Source of the DNA: Capsicum annuum
Lineage: Eukaryota; Streptophyta; Magnoliopsida; Solanales; Solanaceae
Direction of reading: 5' to 3'
DNA: 64,000 bases
Assembly: GCF_002878395.1 (NCBI RefSeq)
Contig: NC_061119.1
Coordinates: 46,702,281 to 46,766,280 of the forward strand
Position 1 is the stretch's first letter. Each line of letters starts with the position of its first letter. The notes under the pieces were generated by a model. The model made no database searches, was not told the DNA's origin, and worked only from the letters and a program-made list of their open reading frames with translations. Shown here one piece after another: positions 23,915-35,826 of the stretch. The position numbers and the translations under genes are program-made.

Positions 23915-26729
23915 TGTAATACCCCGTACTTTTCCTAGCTTGAAAAGTTTCCTAAGAATGTTAAAAGATTTCTTTGAAAGATTAACCCATAATTGTACAC
24001 GTGGTATTTTTAAAATTTTCACTTTATATCACATGGGGAATCGAATAAGATTTCCAATGATACCAAATTCGCCCAAATGATAATTTTCAATTTCCAGTAT
24101 TGCTCCGCGATATTGGCGCATCACGCCAAACTTCCAGGTCGCATACAAGGTGGCAACACGATAGCTCCGCATCGTGCCATCGTGCAATTTCCCATTTGTC
24201 ACTTTCCAGTAACTTGGCGCGCTAAGGATGAAAATTGAAAAATTTTCTCAGAAATTAAAAACGTGTCCAAGGTTAAAAGGGTCAATTTACCACCCCTATA
24301 TATACCCAATAACACGTGATTTAGTCATTATTCACTCAAAATATACTAGTTTCTCTCAAGTTTCTTTCAAGAACAAGCTAGGGTTTCTATTGGGGATTTA
24401 AATTCAAGAAGGTTTCAGCATCAATCCTCAAGAAATCAGATCCCAGGTATGCATAGTGTTCATTCATGGACTCTTTTCGTCCATGAAGTCCAAGAATCTC
24501 TTTTCAAATTCAAGTGTATGGATTTTTGTATGAATTCTATGTTGGGTTTGTATTGCTCACGTTGATAATGACCAATTGAGTTTTAATCCATGTTTGGTGA
24601 TAAATTTCATGTGGAATTGACTAGTAAAGATGTAGATTCATATAAACCTAGGATTAAAACCCTAGGATGATGAAATTAGATATGAATCATGATGTTTGAT
24701 TGTTGTATAATGTTGACTACATATATTATGCCTACCATGTGTTTGATTAAATGTCTATACGAAGGAAAAGTGCCCAACTAGCATGATATTATGAAATCCC
24801 CATGTTTGTACAAGTTTATGCATATCACATGTTCGATCAAGTGCTTCAATATATGAATTATGAATTGTGTTGTTGGTCATGTGTTCACGTAAGTCATACT
24901 ACGTCAGTTTCTTTCCATCGAGTCCTGGGGGTATTTGCACCCGACAATTTAGTTGTGTACCTAAAGCCAGGTCATGTTTTTAAGATACTCTCAGTCAAGC
25001 TATGATCCATAGAACTCAGTCAGTCATGTGACTCAGGAAACCCCAGAAATCTCAGTAATCTCGGTAGTTCAGTAATCTCAGTGATCTCAGTACTCAGTAA
25101 TCTCAGAAACCTCAGTATTCCCAGTCAATCTCAGTAACTTCAGTACTCTCATTCAATCCTCAGAATTCAGTACATTTCGTTAGTCAACGGATCTCAATAG
25201 ATTATATTTAGCTTCGCTAAACAATACCATTAGAATCATCTCAGTTCAGTTAATCAACTCAGTTCAGTTAATCAATTTTGTGTCTTTTCGATGGGAGTAG
25301 GATTCAGCACCGAGCGAGCCTAGAGATGGGGAATCACCCACTAGATAGGAATAAGATCTCTAGAAGAAATCCTTAAGTTCCAGAACTACGTAGCCAGCGT
25401 AGAAATGAGATGTCACTCATTAGATTGAACTAACATACTCAGGGATCACCCGTTAGCACAATTAAATGTATAGGACTGATCCAGGGGTCACCCACTAGAT
25501 TAAAATTGACTCCACAATAGTTATCGTTACCAGTAGCGCGGTACTGACACCCTTCCGACTGGGGTTACAAGTTGGACCCCAGTTATCTTAGTATGGGGCA
25601 TGTCGGTTAGATGAATATATCCCACAGTTTTAGTTACAGAATTAGGACTGTCAGATATAGTCAATTCAGCTCAGTAGTATAGATTTAGGACTGTCAGATA
25701 CAGTCAATCCTTATTATTATAAATAGACCCCTGGATCACCCACCAGACAGGACTGATCTCAACTATGGTCAATCAGTATCAGTAGCATCAAATGTAGAGA
25801 TCACCCACTAGATAGGACTGATCTCAGATTCAGTTACTCAGATACAATACAGAACTCAACTAGTTTTATCAGGTTCAAGACTGTTAGATACAGTCTCTCA
25901 TGTAATCAATTATATTAGTTATCAAAACTTATGTTATTAGCATTCAACTTCAGGACTCTCAGATACAGTCAACTAGACCAATTCTTCACAATCAGAATTG
26001 TCAGACACAGCTATCCATGTATCAGTAATATAGTATCAGTCCCTCAGTATTCAGTAATACAGTATCAATTTCTCACTCATCAGTGACTTAGATGTCAACT
26101 TTAGTAGACTCAGTAGTCAGAACTTAGTATTCTGTCCTATCATGATCTCAGTTACAGTTACGTATGTATGCATGTATTCTCACATTCATGTTAGTCGGTC
26201 AGTTGATATTGTTCATGCATATGAACCTATTGCATTCATCCTACCTCACTTGCATACCAGTATATTCAAAGTACTGATGTATTGGCGCTATGGTGTCTTA
26301 TACCACAGGTTTAGAAGCATGAGCTCCAGAGAACCAGTAGCATCCCAATTTAGCAATCAGAGTTAGCAGTGAGTCCCCATCCCTTGAGGACATGATGATC
26401 ACATTACTATTTTAGTTTTTAGTTAATTTCAGTATTTGGAATTAGTTGGGGACATATCCCATCGACTCCTTATTCAGACAGTTTAGAGGCTTTCAAACTA
26501 CAGTATGTTCAGACAATTATCTCAGTTGTTTTGGTATTTTTATACCATATTTTTTCCAGTTATGTACTAGTATTGAACCTTATGGCCTTTCAGTTCATGT
26601 TTCTGCATTTATGATATTATTACTATTATTCAGTGCTCAGTTTACAGATATCAGTCATGGGTTAGCTTGTGCTCCTTTGGGGTTATAGGCACCATGTAGC
26701 GTTTCGGGTACTAGATTCGGGGCGTTACA
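23915..26729 (+). mobile_element. Full alpha-family LTR, 2815 bp (solo-like)
   Basis: It starts TGTAATACCCCG and ends GGGGCGTTACA. Landmarks in order are a GC-richer motif cluster at 24105-24225, a TATA-like 'ctatatataccc' near 24296, 'tttctctcaag' near 24351, 'ctagggtttct' near 24381, and a splice-donor-like CCAGGTATGC at 24447. Tandem 'ctcagta' phrases occupy 25020-25200, and an acceptor-like 'accacag' ends near 26308. It splits one gypsy gag (protease side left, gag core right), as a solo LTR would. The flanking 5-mers GGAAT and GGCAC do not match, so a classical target duplication is not visible. A purine-rich 'ggcgtggagggaat' just before 23915 resembles a polypurine tract, possibly by chance within gag coding. 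Confidence 0.75.
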
Positions 26730-27260
26730 GGCACCTACCATGAGAACCTTTGCCTCTGAACTGGGAGCCACTCCGGCTTCTACTGAAACTACCCTAGTAA
26801 TATGATCTCTTATTACTATCTATTGGGATTCACAATGCATCTCTTTCGTAGTTTTAACATAATCAGAGACCTCAATAAAAGACATGCTAGTGCTAACCAA
26901 ACTCTGAGTAGCCATATAAAGAGGAAGTCTCAACCCTCTAACTAAATACCAAATCTACTTATCCTCAGTTGGTAAAATAGCAGTACATACCTAGCTAACT
27001 CGTGGATCCGTGCCTAAAACCCTAGAACAGTTATAATACCCTGCTTAATTCTCAAGAACCGATCTCTCAGACTCTTTCTAAGGATGTGAGGCATATGCTT
27101 TTTCAAGAAAACCTTAGAGAACTGAGTCTATGTCAAGAGGGGAGATCTAGCTATCTTAGTATCAAGATAACCTCTCCACCAATGTCGAGCTGTCAAATCA
27201 TAAATGACTTTGGGCAGATATAGAAAATCTTTAAATGGCGAAAAGTGTAGAAATACTGAG
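26730..27260 (-). pseudogene. Gypsy gag core fragment (element G3)
   Basis: Minus-strand coding contains recognisable capsid-core phrases: an aromatic 'RHWWRGYLD' near 27190-27160, an 'RIKQGIITV' block near 27040, 'ARIHELARYV' near 27000, and a stretch equivalent to 'LPLYMATQSLV' near 26920. Several stops and frame changes are present. It is the N-terminal side of the same broken gag that continues at 23914 after removal of the intervening LTR; that join is inference. Confidence 0.6.
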
Positions 27261-27269
27261 AATGACTTA

Positions 27270-29160
27270 GAGGTTTCTTACAAATATGGAGGAAAAAGTT
27301 AATTAAACCTACTTGTACCTCATCCCAAAATAAACTAATATAATTAACCTTTAAAACTTTGACCTATTAATGTCTACAATGCCTAGTACAAAATGATCAC
27401 CATAATCATTGCTAATCGAATCGTGTCTCGACTAATTAACCTTATAGGACAAAGTTAATCCAATTTTCTCAAAAAAAAAAAAGATTCTAATAATGCTATT
27501 GTTGTCCAAACATTCATCTCCTACTTAACAAAAATAAAAAAGGAAAAATGTCAATATGATCATCAAAATTAACCTTTAAAAGTAATTTGATAGGATTAAA
27601 TGGTCTTTTATTAGGCAGGCCCTGCTTATTTTCAATTTCTTCAGAAACCCTACCAATCTTATTATATCTTGCATCACTACAACTTCTATCTTTGATCTTC
27701 TAAATGGTAGCAAGAAAAATTTCTTCAATCCCAACAGAGGAATCATGCAAAGGATACCATCTCTACTTTTATATTTTTCTTATACATGAAGCTCTTCTCA
27801 AGAAGGATAAATCGTGAGGTTGACTTTCTAAATTAAAAGCCCATATTCATCAGTAAAAGTGGATCAAAGGTTTTCCACCTTTTCTTTGCTAATGACTTGA
27901 CTTTATTTGCTAAGGTTGACTTTAAAACTATTTAAATATCGCCAACACCCTCACTAGCCTCAACTTTCACTTTGATTAGAAAATTAAACACCTTCAAATC
28001 CAAAGTCATCTTCTATAACGATTCTAGAGAAGATAAAGCCACTCTCATAAATCACCTATCCATCAATATTAGGGATTTCTTTCACAAATATCTGGGAATC
28101 CATATCTACCACCGAAAGTCTGCTAATAAAAGTTTTCAATTCATTCTTGATAATCTCAATTGCAAATTAGTTGGGTTGAAGACAAGATTCCTTAATATAG
28201 CAAGAAAAACCACCCTTGCCAAAGCCTCTTTTAGTAGCATTCCTAATCATGTCATGTAATACATTCTCCTCTCTAATAGATTCTAAAAACACATTGATAG
28301 GTTTTATAGAAATTTTATTTGGGGCTCTACAAATAATAAGAAGAAAAATATCTCATTAAATAGGACATCCTAACCTCCCTAAAAGGAAAGGGGGTCTGGG
28401 GATGCATAAAGCTTTCTGCAAGAATGATACCATGATCCGCAGCTTAGTCTAGAGGTTTATTAATTATCCTGATAAAATTTAGGCCAGAATCCTTAAGTGT
28501 AAGTACAATAATATCAATATGCATTGCGAGCTCAATACCTCTAGAACATGGAAAGGCTTGTTTAAGGGATAGAATCTTTCAAAGAATTTTCTCAATGGAC
28601 CATCAATGATGGAAAAGGGTTAATTTTTGGATGGACAGATGGGTTCTTAGCCAACCCCATTTGAGAGGAATCATCCAAGATCTCTAAATAAAGGGGATAA
28701 AGATATTAAGCTCTCTGATGTCTGGCAAAATAATAATGGAACTTTGACTCCTCTCCCTAGATATTTTCTATGCCATCAAGCATAACATTCAAAAATCCTT
28801 TCCCTATATCAGATCCCAAAAAGATGCCATTATCTTGTTGTGCACCGAAAATAGCTGCTTTGCCAGTGCTAATGTCAATCACTTTATAATCCAAAAAAGA
28901 AACAACACTAGAATCACCACAAGTATTGACTTCTAATGGATTTGAAAACTCTCAACCCTTGACAAGATCAAATTCTTTATTTGGTTCCTTCATCACAACA
29001 TGCTCCCTCCAATTCTATCGAAAAGAACTCATCCCTATTACTTGTGGACCATCCAAAAGACTAGAAATAATAAAGCTTTTAACCATAAAACTTATAAGCC
29101 TTCCCTTACTCAAGCTTACTTAGAAGCCACTGAATTCACTGACCCATGACCACCATTAAT
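27270..29160 (+). pseudogene. L1-type LINE reverse transcriptase remnant
   Basis: Plus-strand coding of a plant L1-type non-LTR retrotransposon, broken by stops and shifts. From left to right it shows an N-terminal RT phrase equivalent to 'ITIIIANRI' near 27400, then the catalytic box near 27885-27896, which reads FAND instead of FADD. The RT thumb and connection follow at 27972-28259 (YLGIHIYHRKS, ARKTTLAKASFSSIPNHVM), then a W-rich segment near 28320-28560, and a zinc-binding-type reverse transcriptase C-terminal region near 28920-29070. The endonuclease domain is absent, so the copy is 5'-truncated near 27270, as is usual for LINEs. The RNase H part continues at 30586-30870 and 37015-37300, separated by two later insertions. 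Confidence 0.8.
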
Positions 29161-29169
29161 GTGAAATGA

Positions 29170-30576
29170 GAACTCAGAACAAAAATAGGTCACAAAATAA
29201 AAAAAAAGTGACCAAAATAGGCCACCTATTTAATAAGTTACCAAAATAGGCTAAAGGTAATAAATTATTACGTTGTTCACATTTTTGAACAGTCAACTGA
29301 CGAAAATGAATAGTAAACATGGTTTGTAAAACGTAATAATTTATTACGTTTTTCACAAAAAATAAAAGACAAAAAGTAGTATGTTGTCATATCAATCTTT
29401 ATGTCAAATCATGTAGTTTGAAATAATTTATTATATTTTACAAACATTGTTTGTAAAATGTAATAAATTATTACAAACTACAAACAGTGTTTATAAGTTG
29501 TAATAAATTATTACAACTTACACATACCCCTATCACATCACCTTTACTTTCCCTACTTTTTAAATGTAACCCCACCCCGCCCACATAGAACCCTTCCACC
29601 CTACCCCAACCCCACCAAACCGCCCCTAAAATAATATGGGTCCAACCGTAACTTTTTCAGTTCATTGATTCTAATGGGTCCCAAAAAAAATTCTTATAAA
29701 AAAATAAAAAATAAAATATGAATACATGTTTCACCATCACTACAAGTTTAAATAAAACTTAAAGTGATATTATACGAACATACCTAACTTGATGTTGCAA
29801 GATTTAGATTATTAAATTGGATCTAAAGAACAATTGAGAGAAACAACAATAACATCCTGTCGCCGAAGGGTGGGGAGTGGGGGACCGACGGAAATTCTTC
29901 AAAGGGGACAGACTTTTCTAAAGACTTGATGATATTGTTATCCTTAATAGTCTGTCAAGCTTACTAGTGGATCCAAAAATGGACATTACCTTGATTTTTT
30001 ACTAACAAATTAATGTTGAAAAGGAAGAGAAGAAACTCTTAATACAAAAAAAATAAAAAAATAAAAAAGAACAGGGGCAGGGGTGGCTAGGTGGGGTTAG
30101 GGTGGGGTGGGAGGGTTTGAACTATGTGGGTTGGGGTGGGGTGGGAGGGTTAGAACTACATAGGGTGGGGTGGGGTTACATTTAAAAAGTGGGAAAAGTA
30201 AAAGTGATGTAATAGGGGTAGGTGTAAGTTGTAATAATTTATTACAACTTACAAACATTGTTTGTAGTTTGTAATAAATTATTACGTTTTACAAACAGTG
30301 TTTTTAAAATGTAATAAATTATTACAAACTACATGATTTGACATAAAGATTGATATGACAACATTCTGCTTTTTGTTTTTGTTTTTTGTGAAAAATGTAT
30401 TAATTTATTATGTTTTAAAAACCATGTTTACTATTCATTTCTATTTGTTGACCATTAAGCAAAAAAGTAAAAAAAAGTAATAATTTATTATGTTTAGCCT
30501 ATTTTGGTAACTTATTAAATAGGTGGCCTATTTTGGTCACTTTTTTTATTTTGTGGCCTATTTTGGTTCTGAGTTT
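29170..30576. mobile_element. TIR-MULE without transposase, 1407 bp
   Basis: It is flanked by a perfect 9-bp duplication, GTGAAATGA, at 29161-29169 and 30577-30585, the Mutator signature. The terminal inverted repeats are long: about 29170-29630 pairs with about 30070-30576, starting GAACTCAGAAC on the left and AAACTCAGAAC on the reversed right. Inside the arms, the palindrome GTAATAAATTATTAC and close variants recur about nine times, and the inner ends are C-rich on the left arm and G-rich on the right ('ggggtggggt'). The unpaired centre (29630-30070) has no ORF. It is inserted in the LINE between its RT and RNase H parts. Confidence 0.88.
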
Positions 30577-30585
30577 GTGAAATGA

Positions 30586-30870
30586 AATACTCTCCTTGTC
30601 TACCCCTGGTAGATGGCGTATTTGAGGGGTTATCAAAAACATTATTGAGGAATGAATCATAGGTTTTGCAAAAGCTTCCACAATGCTACCAAGAAATCAA
30701 ATGAAGCTTTTGACCCAAAATAAAGGTCTCGAAATGGTGGGATCAAACAACCTAGTGCCTATTGAAATTAACATTGATTTCAAGGAGGTGATGCTAATGC
30801 TAAGTAAAGGTGACATACATTATAATGTTGTTATTGATTGATTGCAGGTCAAGACTAAGGAAGCTAAGAG
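30586..30870 (+). pseudogene. LINE RNase H domain, first part
   Basis: This continues the LINE frame after the MULE. Recognisable RNase H phrases include 'GFAKASTMLPRNQME'-type coding near 30655-30715 (in shifted frames) and 'LVPIEINIDFKEVMLML' near 30750-30800. The coding then runs up to the copia target site at 30871-30875. Frame changes and stops make it a pseudogene. Confidence 0.7.
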
Positions 30871-30875
30871 GATCA
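30871..30875. repeat. Target-site duplication GATCA (left copy)
   Basis: GATCA directly precedes the copia LTR start and is repeated at 37015-37019 directly after the LTR end. With one copy removed, LINE coding runs across the site, which confirms both element ends. Confidence 0.95.
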
Positions 30876-31499
30876 TGTTGGGTTTAATTGGTGTGAATGA
30901 AAAATGGAGGGACACAACCTTTGAGCAAAAGACATATTATTTTGGAGAAGGTGTGACTGTTCAGATAGTTGTGTCTGTTCAAAAAAAGACACAATGTTTC
31001 AAATGAACAGACATGACTCTTTCAGAGGATACACCCTTTAAGTGAACCATTGTCACCTTTTAGAATAGACATCTGATGGCTATATAAACCTGCTTTCATC
31101 CACAGGTTTAAAAAAAAATTCTGAAAAAAACTCTTTTTGTCTTAAAAACATTCTGTGTGATCAATCAAACTGTTGAGTGAGTTTGTCGAATTCGACAATT
31201 TGAGGTACCGCTATTGTTCGAATTGTAGGCCATTTTATCCTGGGAGGAAGATTCCATAACCTTGGGTACAATGTGGAAAATTGTTCCTTAAGGACACTCC
31301 GTGAATTCAGGGGACTTGTCCTTAAATTCTGTTTCATCCATTTTCTGAAATCTAACACACTTCTTGGATAGATTATTAAGTAATCTTGTGTTGAAGGTGT
31401 TAAAGAACTGCAAAGGTGTTCTTGTTTATGCATGAACTATTGTTGAAGTTGGTGTTGCAATTATACAGATTCTAGAACCCGAAACTACATAAAATAAAA
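30876..31499 (+). promoter_or_regulatory. Copia 5' LTR with TATA box
   Basis: It begins TGTTGGGTTTAATTGG and ends near 31499 by alignment to the 3' LTR, whose end AACA is intact. A TATA box, 'ctatataaacc', lies at 31080-31090, so transcription should begin near 31110. Two 'gtgtctgttc'-type direct phrases lie upstream. The minus-strand ORF at 31161-31433 falls in the R/U5 part and is not a gene. Confidence 0.88.
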
Positions 31500-31758
31500 A
31501 TCTTAAGGAATAAACCTTGCAGAATCTGTATTGCTTGTTTTTGGAGATTAAAACTTTAAGCTTTCTACTCCTTTTGAACTTAACTTGTGATTCAAAGACA
31601 TAAAATATTCATCACAAGTTAAAGATCATTCGGTTGACGATTGGAAGTCACAAAAACTTCATCATTAACTAGAAATAAGAAGAAGAGTTTAAAGTTTCTT
31701 AACTTTATACATAGCATTCTGAAAACACTAAATTTTATTGTCTTGTGGTGACAGAAAA

Positions 31759-32735
31759 AATGACTAACGAAAGTCAATATAAGATGTGGCTATGGCTGTG
31801 GGGGGAACTAGTATTGCCTCAACAAGTCGAGCAAATGCTCCGCAACCAATGGCACCTACTGAGAAGCCCGAAAAATTTACTGGCATTGACTTTAAGCGAT
31901 GGCAGCAAAAGATGTTCTTTTACCTCACAACTCTATGCCTTCAAAGGTTCACTAGTGAGGATACTCCAGAGGTGCCCAAGGGAACCTCAGACAAAGAGCA
32001 TTTCATGATTGTAGAGGCTTGGAAGCACTCAGACTTTCTTTTCAGGAATTATATCTTGAGTGGTCTCCAAGACGACCTATAAAATATTTACGGTGGAACT
32101 AAGACATCGAAGGAATTATGGAGGCACTAGAACGAAAATATAAGACAGAGGATGCGGGAATTAAGAAATTCTTTATTTCAAGGTTTCTGGACTTTAAAAT
32201 GATAGATAGCAAATCGGTTGTCTCTCAAGTTCAGGAATTGCAAGTAATCATCCATGATCTCTTAGCAGAAGGTATATCTTTGAAAAATACCTTAGTTGAA
32301 CAAATTGAAAATGTTCTTAGTACTCACATAAACTATTTTGTAGGTTTGATTGTGAATGATGTATTTCAAGTAGCAGCGATCATTGAGAAGCTACCACCAA
32401 TGTGGAAGGACTTCAAAAACTACTTGAAGCACAAACGCAAGGAGATGACTGTTGAAGATATTATTGTCTGACTGCGTATTGAATTGGATAATAAGGCTTC
32501 TGAGAAAAGGTCAAAAGGGAATTCTACAATTAATGGAGCACATATTGAAGAAGATGACCAAAATAATTCTAAGAAAAGCAAGAAAGTTGAACAAGAAAGC
32601 AATCAACCCAAGAAGAAGTTCAAGGAAAAGTGCTTCAACTGTGGCAAAATTATCCCTAAGTCCACGGATTGTCGTGCCCCTAAGAAAGGCAAGAAAAGGA
32701 CCAAGATAATATGGTTGAGTCCAACAAAGAATGTG
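31759..32735 (+). pseudogene. gag: Copia gag (UBN2-type capsid and zinc knuckle)
   Basis: The frame opens at 31759 (MTNES) and shifts by one nucleotide near 31784, after which MAVGG...EKPEKFTGIDFKRWQ continues. A stop at 32080-32082 interrupts it, and it resumes through EALERKYKTEDAGIKKFF. The zinc knuckle near 32629-32670 reads CFNCGKIIPKSTDC: the histidine of the CX2CX4HX4C consensus is replaced by proline. A further stop lies at 32469. The segment 32272-32343 looks like a retained 72-nt GT-AG intron. Gag would form the particle that packages the element RNA; this copy cannot encode it intact. Confidence 0.85.
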
Positions 32736-34360
32736 ATGATATGTATGCTATATTCTCAAAATAAAACTTGGTGGAGAATCCTCGCGAATGGTGGATGGAT
32801 TCTGGTGCCTCCCGCCATGTCTGTGCCAACAAAGATTTGTTTTCGTCATTTGCTCTGGCTCAAGTAGAAGAAATGACCTACATGGCTAACTCCGTTACGG
32901 CTAAGGTAGAAGGAACAGGAAAAATGGGCTTGAAATGACTTCAGGAAAGGTCTTGACACTTAACAATGTCTTCTATGTTCAAGAGTTACGTAGAAACTTG
33001 ATTTCTGTTTCACTTCTACATAAGAACGGATTCAAATATGTAACCGTTAAACTTGATTTCTGTTTCACTTCTACATAAGAACGGATTCAAATATGTAACC
33101 GTTTCTGAAAAAATTGAAATTAGCAAAGGAGAAGTGTATGTAGGAAAAATCTATCTCACCGAGGGCCTTTATAAGATGAATGTAATGAATGTTGAAATCA
33201 ATAAAAGTTCAAATTCTTCTTACTTGCTTGAGTCTTATAATTTGTGGCATGATGTTTAGGTCATGTTAATTACAAAATGTTACAAAACTGAGTAACTTAG
33301 AGGTTTTGCCAATCTTTGAGTGCAATAAATCAAAGTGTCAAACGTGTGTGGAATCATAGTATGCAAAACATCCTTATAAGTCCATTAAAAGGAATTCCAA
33401 TCCCTTATACTTAATACACACTGACATTTGTGATATGAAGTCAACACCATCACGTGGTGGGAAAAAGTATTTCATAACTTTTATTGATGATTGCACTAAA
33501 TATTGTTATGTCTACTTGATAAATAGTAAGGAAGAAGCAATAGATGCGTTTACGCAATACAAAAATGAAGTAGAAAATCAGTTAGAGAAAAAGATAAAAA
33601 TGATAAAAAGTGATAGGGGCGGAGTGTATAAATCTCCCTTCGCCAAAATATGTGTAGAGAATGAAATCATCCATCAAACGACGGCCCCATAGTCACCTCA
33701 ATCTAATGGAATTGCGGAAAGAAAAAATCAAACTTTGAAGAAAATAATGAATGTCTTACTTATAAGTTTTGATTTACCGCAAAACTTGTAGGGAGAGGCT
33801 ATCCTTACAGTCAATCATATACTCAAAAGAGTTCCCATAGTAAGACACAATCAATTCCTTATGAGAAATGAAAAGGAAGGAAATCCAACTTGAAATATTT
33901 CAATGTGGGGGGGTGTCTAGCAAAGGTTCAAGTTCCTATGCCTAAAAGGGTTAAGATAGGACCTAAAACTGTGGACTGTGTGTTCATAGGATATGCTAAA
34001 ATTAGTAAAGCATGTTGGTTTTTGGTTCATAAATCCAAACATCCGGATATAAATAAAAATATGGTAATTGAAACAGATAATGCTGAATTCTTTGAAAATA
34101 TTTACCCGTTTAAAATTAGACATGAACAGTATAGTGGAGGATCGAAACGACCTCAAGATGAACCAAGTGAGAATGTACATAATGAAGATAATCCAACGTA
34201 GTACACGTCAAAGAACTTCTACTACATTTGGATCAGATTTTGTAACATTTCTCTTAGAAAATGAGCCTCAAACATTTCAAGAAGCGATGTCGTTTCAAAC
34301 TCATCTTTTTGGAAAGAGGCAATCAATAGTGAGATTGATTCAATCTTAAGCAACCATACG
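32736..34360 (+). pseudogene. pol: Copia protease and integrase region
   Basis: The protease active site WWMDSGASRHVC is intact near 32790-32825. A 55-bp tandem duplication (32994-33048 and 33049-33103) then shifts the frame inside the gag-pre-integrase segment (NLISVSLL...). The integrase catalytic core begins near 33435 (KSTPSRGGKKYFITFIDD) and continues through SDRGG near 33609 and SNGIAERKN near 33706. A stop codon replaces the expected tyrosine codon after 'TTAP' (33690-33692), and another lies near 33790. The variable C-terminal part, 33890-34350, includes 'KRVKIGPKTVDCVFIGY'. Confidence 0.85.
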
Positions 34361-34366
34361 TCGGAA

Positions 34367-35826
34367 TTGGTTGATCTTCCTCCAGATAATAAACCTTTAG
34401 ATTCTAAATGGATCTTCAAAAGAAAAATGAAAGCGGATGGTACTATTGACAAATACAAGGCAAAACTTGTAGTAAAAGGCTTCAAGCAAAAAGAAGGTCT
34501 TGATTACTTTGATACATACTCACCAGTAACAAGGATAATATCGATTCGAATGTTAATTGCTTTTACGGTAGTATATGGTCTTGAAATCTATGAAATGGAT
34601 GTGAAAACCGCATTCCTAAATGGAGAATTGGAGGAAGAAATTTACATGGAACAACCTGAGGGTTTTCTGGTTCCAGGAAAGGATAATAAGGTGTGTAAAC
34701 TTATTAAGCCAGTGTATGGACTAATTCAAGCACCTAAACAATGGCATATGAAGTTTGACCAAACCATGTTGGCAAACGGGTTCAAGATAAATGAATGTGA
34801 TAAATGTGTTTACATTAAAGACACTTCGAATCACCATGTCATTGTTTGTTTATATGTAGATGATATGTTGATCATCAGTAGAGACATTTCATACATAAAT
34901 GCAATGAAACAAATAGTCGAAAGCAAGTTCGATATAAAAGACCTTGGAGTTTCAGATGTGATCTTAGGTATAAGAATTCATAGAACTCCATAAGGGTTGG
35001 CACTGTCACAGTCTCATTATATTGAAAAGGTACTTGACAAATTTAAGTATATGGAATTCGGTATTGTCAAAAATCCTTTGGATGTGAGTTTTGCACTTCG
35101 AAAGAATGAAGGTGAAAGTGACTCACAATTGGAGTACGCAAGAGTATTGGGATGTTTAATGTATATAATGAATTGTACACGACCAGATATAGCATGCTCT
35201 GTTAGTAAGTTGAGTCGGTACACAAGTAATCCCAACAAAATTCATTGGATGGCAACGAAAGAGTTTTGGGGTATCTAAAATACACTCAAGACTATGCCTT
35301 GCATTATAATTAATATCCTGCGGTACTTGAAGGATATAGTGATGCAAATTGGATCATCGGATCGAACGAAGTAAAATCCACAAGTGGATATGTATTTATT
35401 ATCGGTGGAGGAGCAGTATCTTAGAAATTATCCAAACAGACTTGTATTGCTCAATCAACAATGGAATCTGAATTTATCGCATTGGATAAAACCGGTGAAG
35501 AAGCAGAATGACTACAAAATTTCTTGGAAGATATTCCTTATTGGCCCAAACCAGTGGCACCACTATGTATACACTGTGATAGCCAAGCGGCAATAGGTAG
35601 GGCAGGGAGTATGATGTACAAAGGTAAATCTCACCACATAAGACAGAGACATATTACCGTTAAGGAAGTTTTCTCCAATGGAATTATCACTGTTGACTAT
35701 GTTAAGTCAAAGGATAATGTGTTTGATCCACTTACAAAAGGCCTATCTAGAGAAGGTGTAGAAAGAACATCCAAGGAAATGGGTTTAAGACCTAGGACAA
35801 GTCAGCATGGCGGTAACTCTACCTAG
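34367..35826 (+). pseudogene. pol: Copia reverse transcriptase and RNase H
   Basis: RT is almost open from 34367 to 34993: SKWIFKRKMKADG, DYFDTYSPV, the MDVKTAFLNG block, and the catalytic box CLYVDDML near 34850-34873 are all intact. A stop follows RIHRTP (34991-34993), and the frame continues at 34997 with ALSQSHYIEKVLDKF. The RT-RNase H connection is frameshifted near 35270. RNase H is recognisable near 35330-35620 (SDANW, GGGAVS, CDSQAAI), and the C-terminus reads KSKDNVFDPLTKGLSREGV, ending at 35824-35826. The RT core is the best preserved coding piece in the window. Confidence 0.9.

Noticed and set aside
33917..34180. 87-codon minus-strand ORF
   Set aside because: It is the antisense shadow of the copia integrase C-terminal region.
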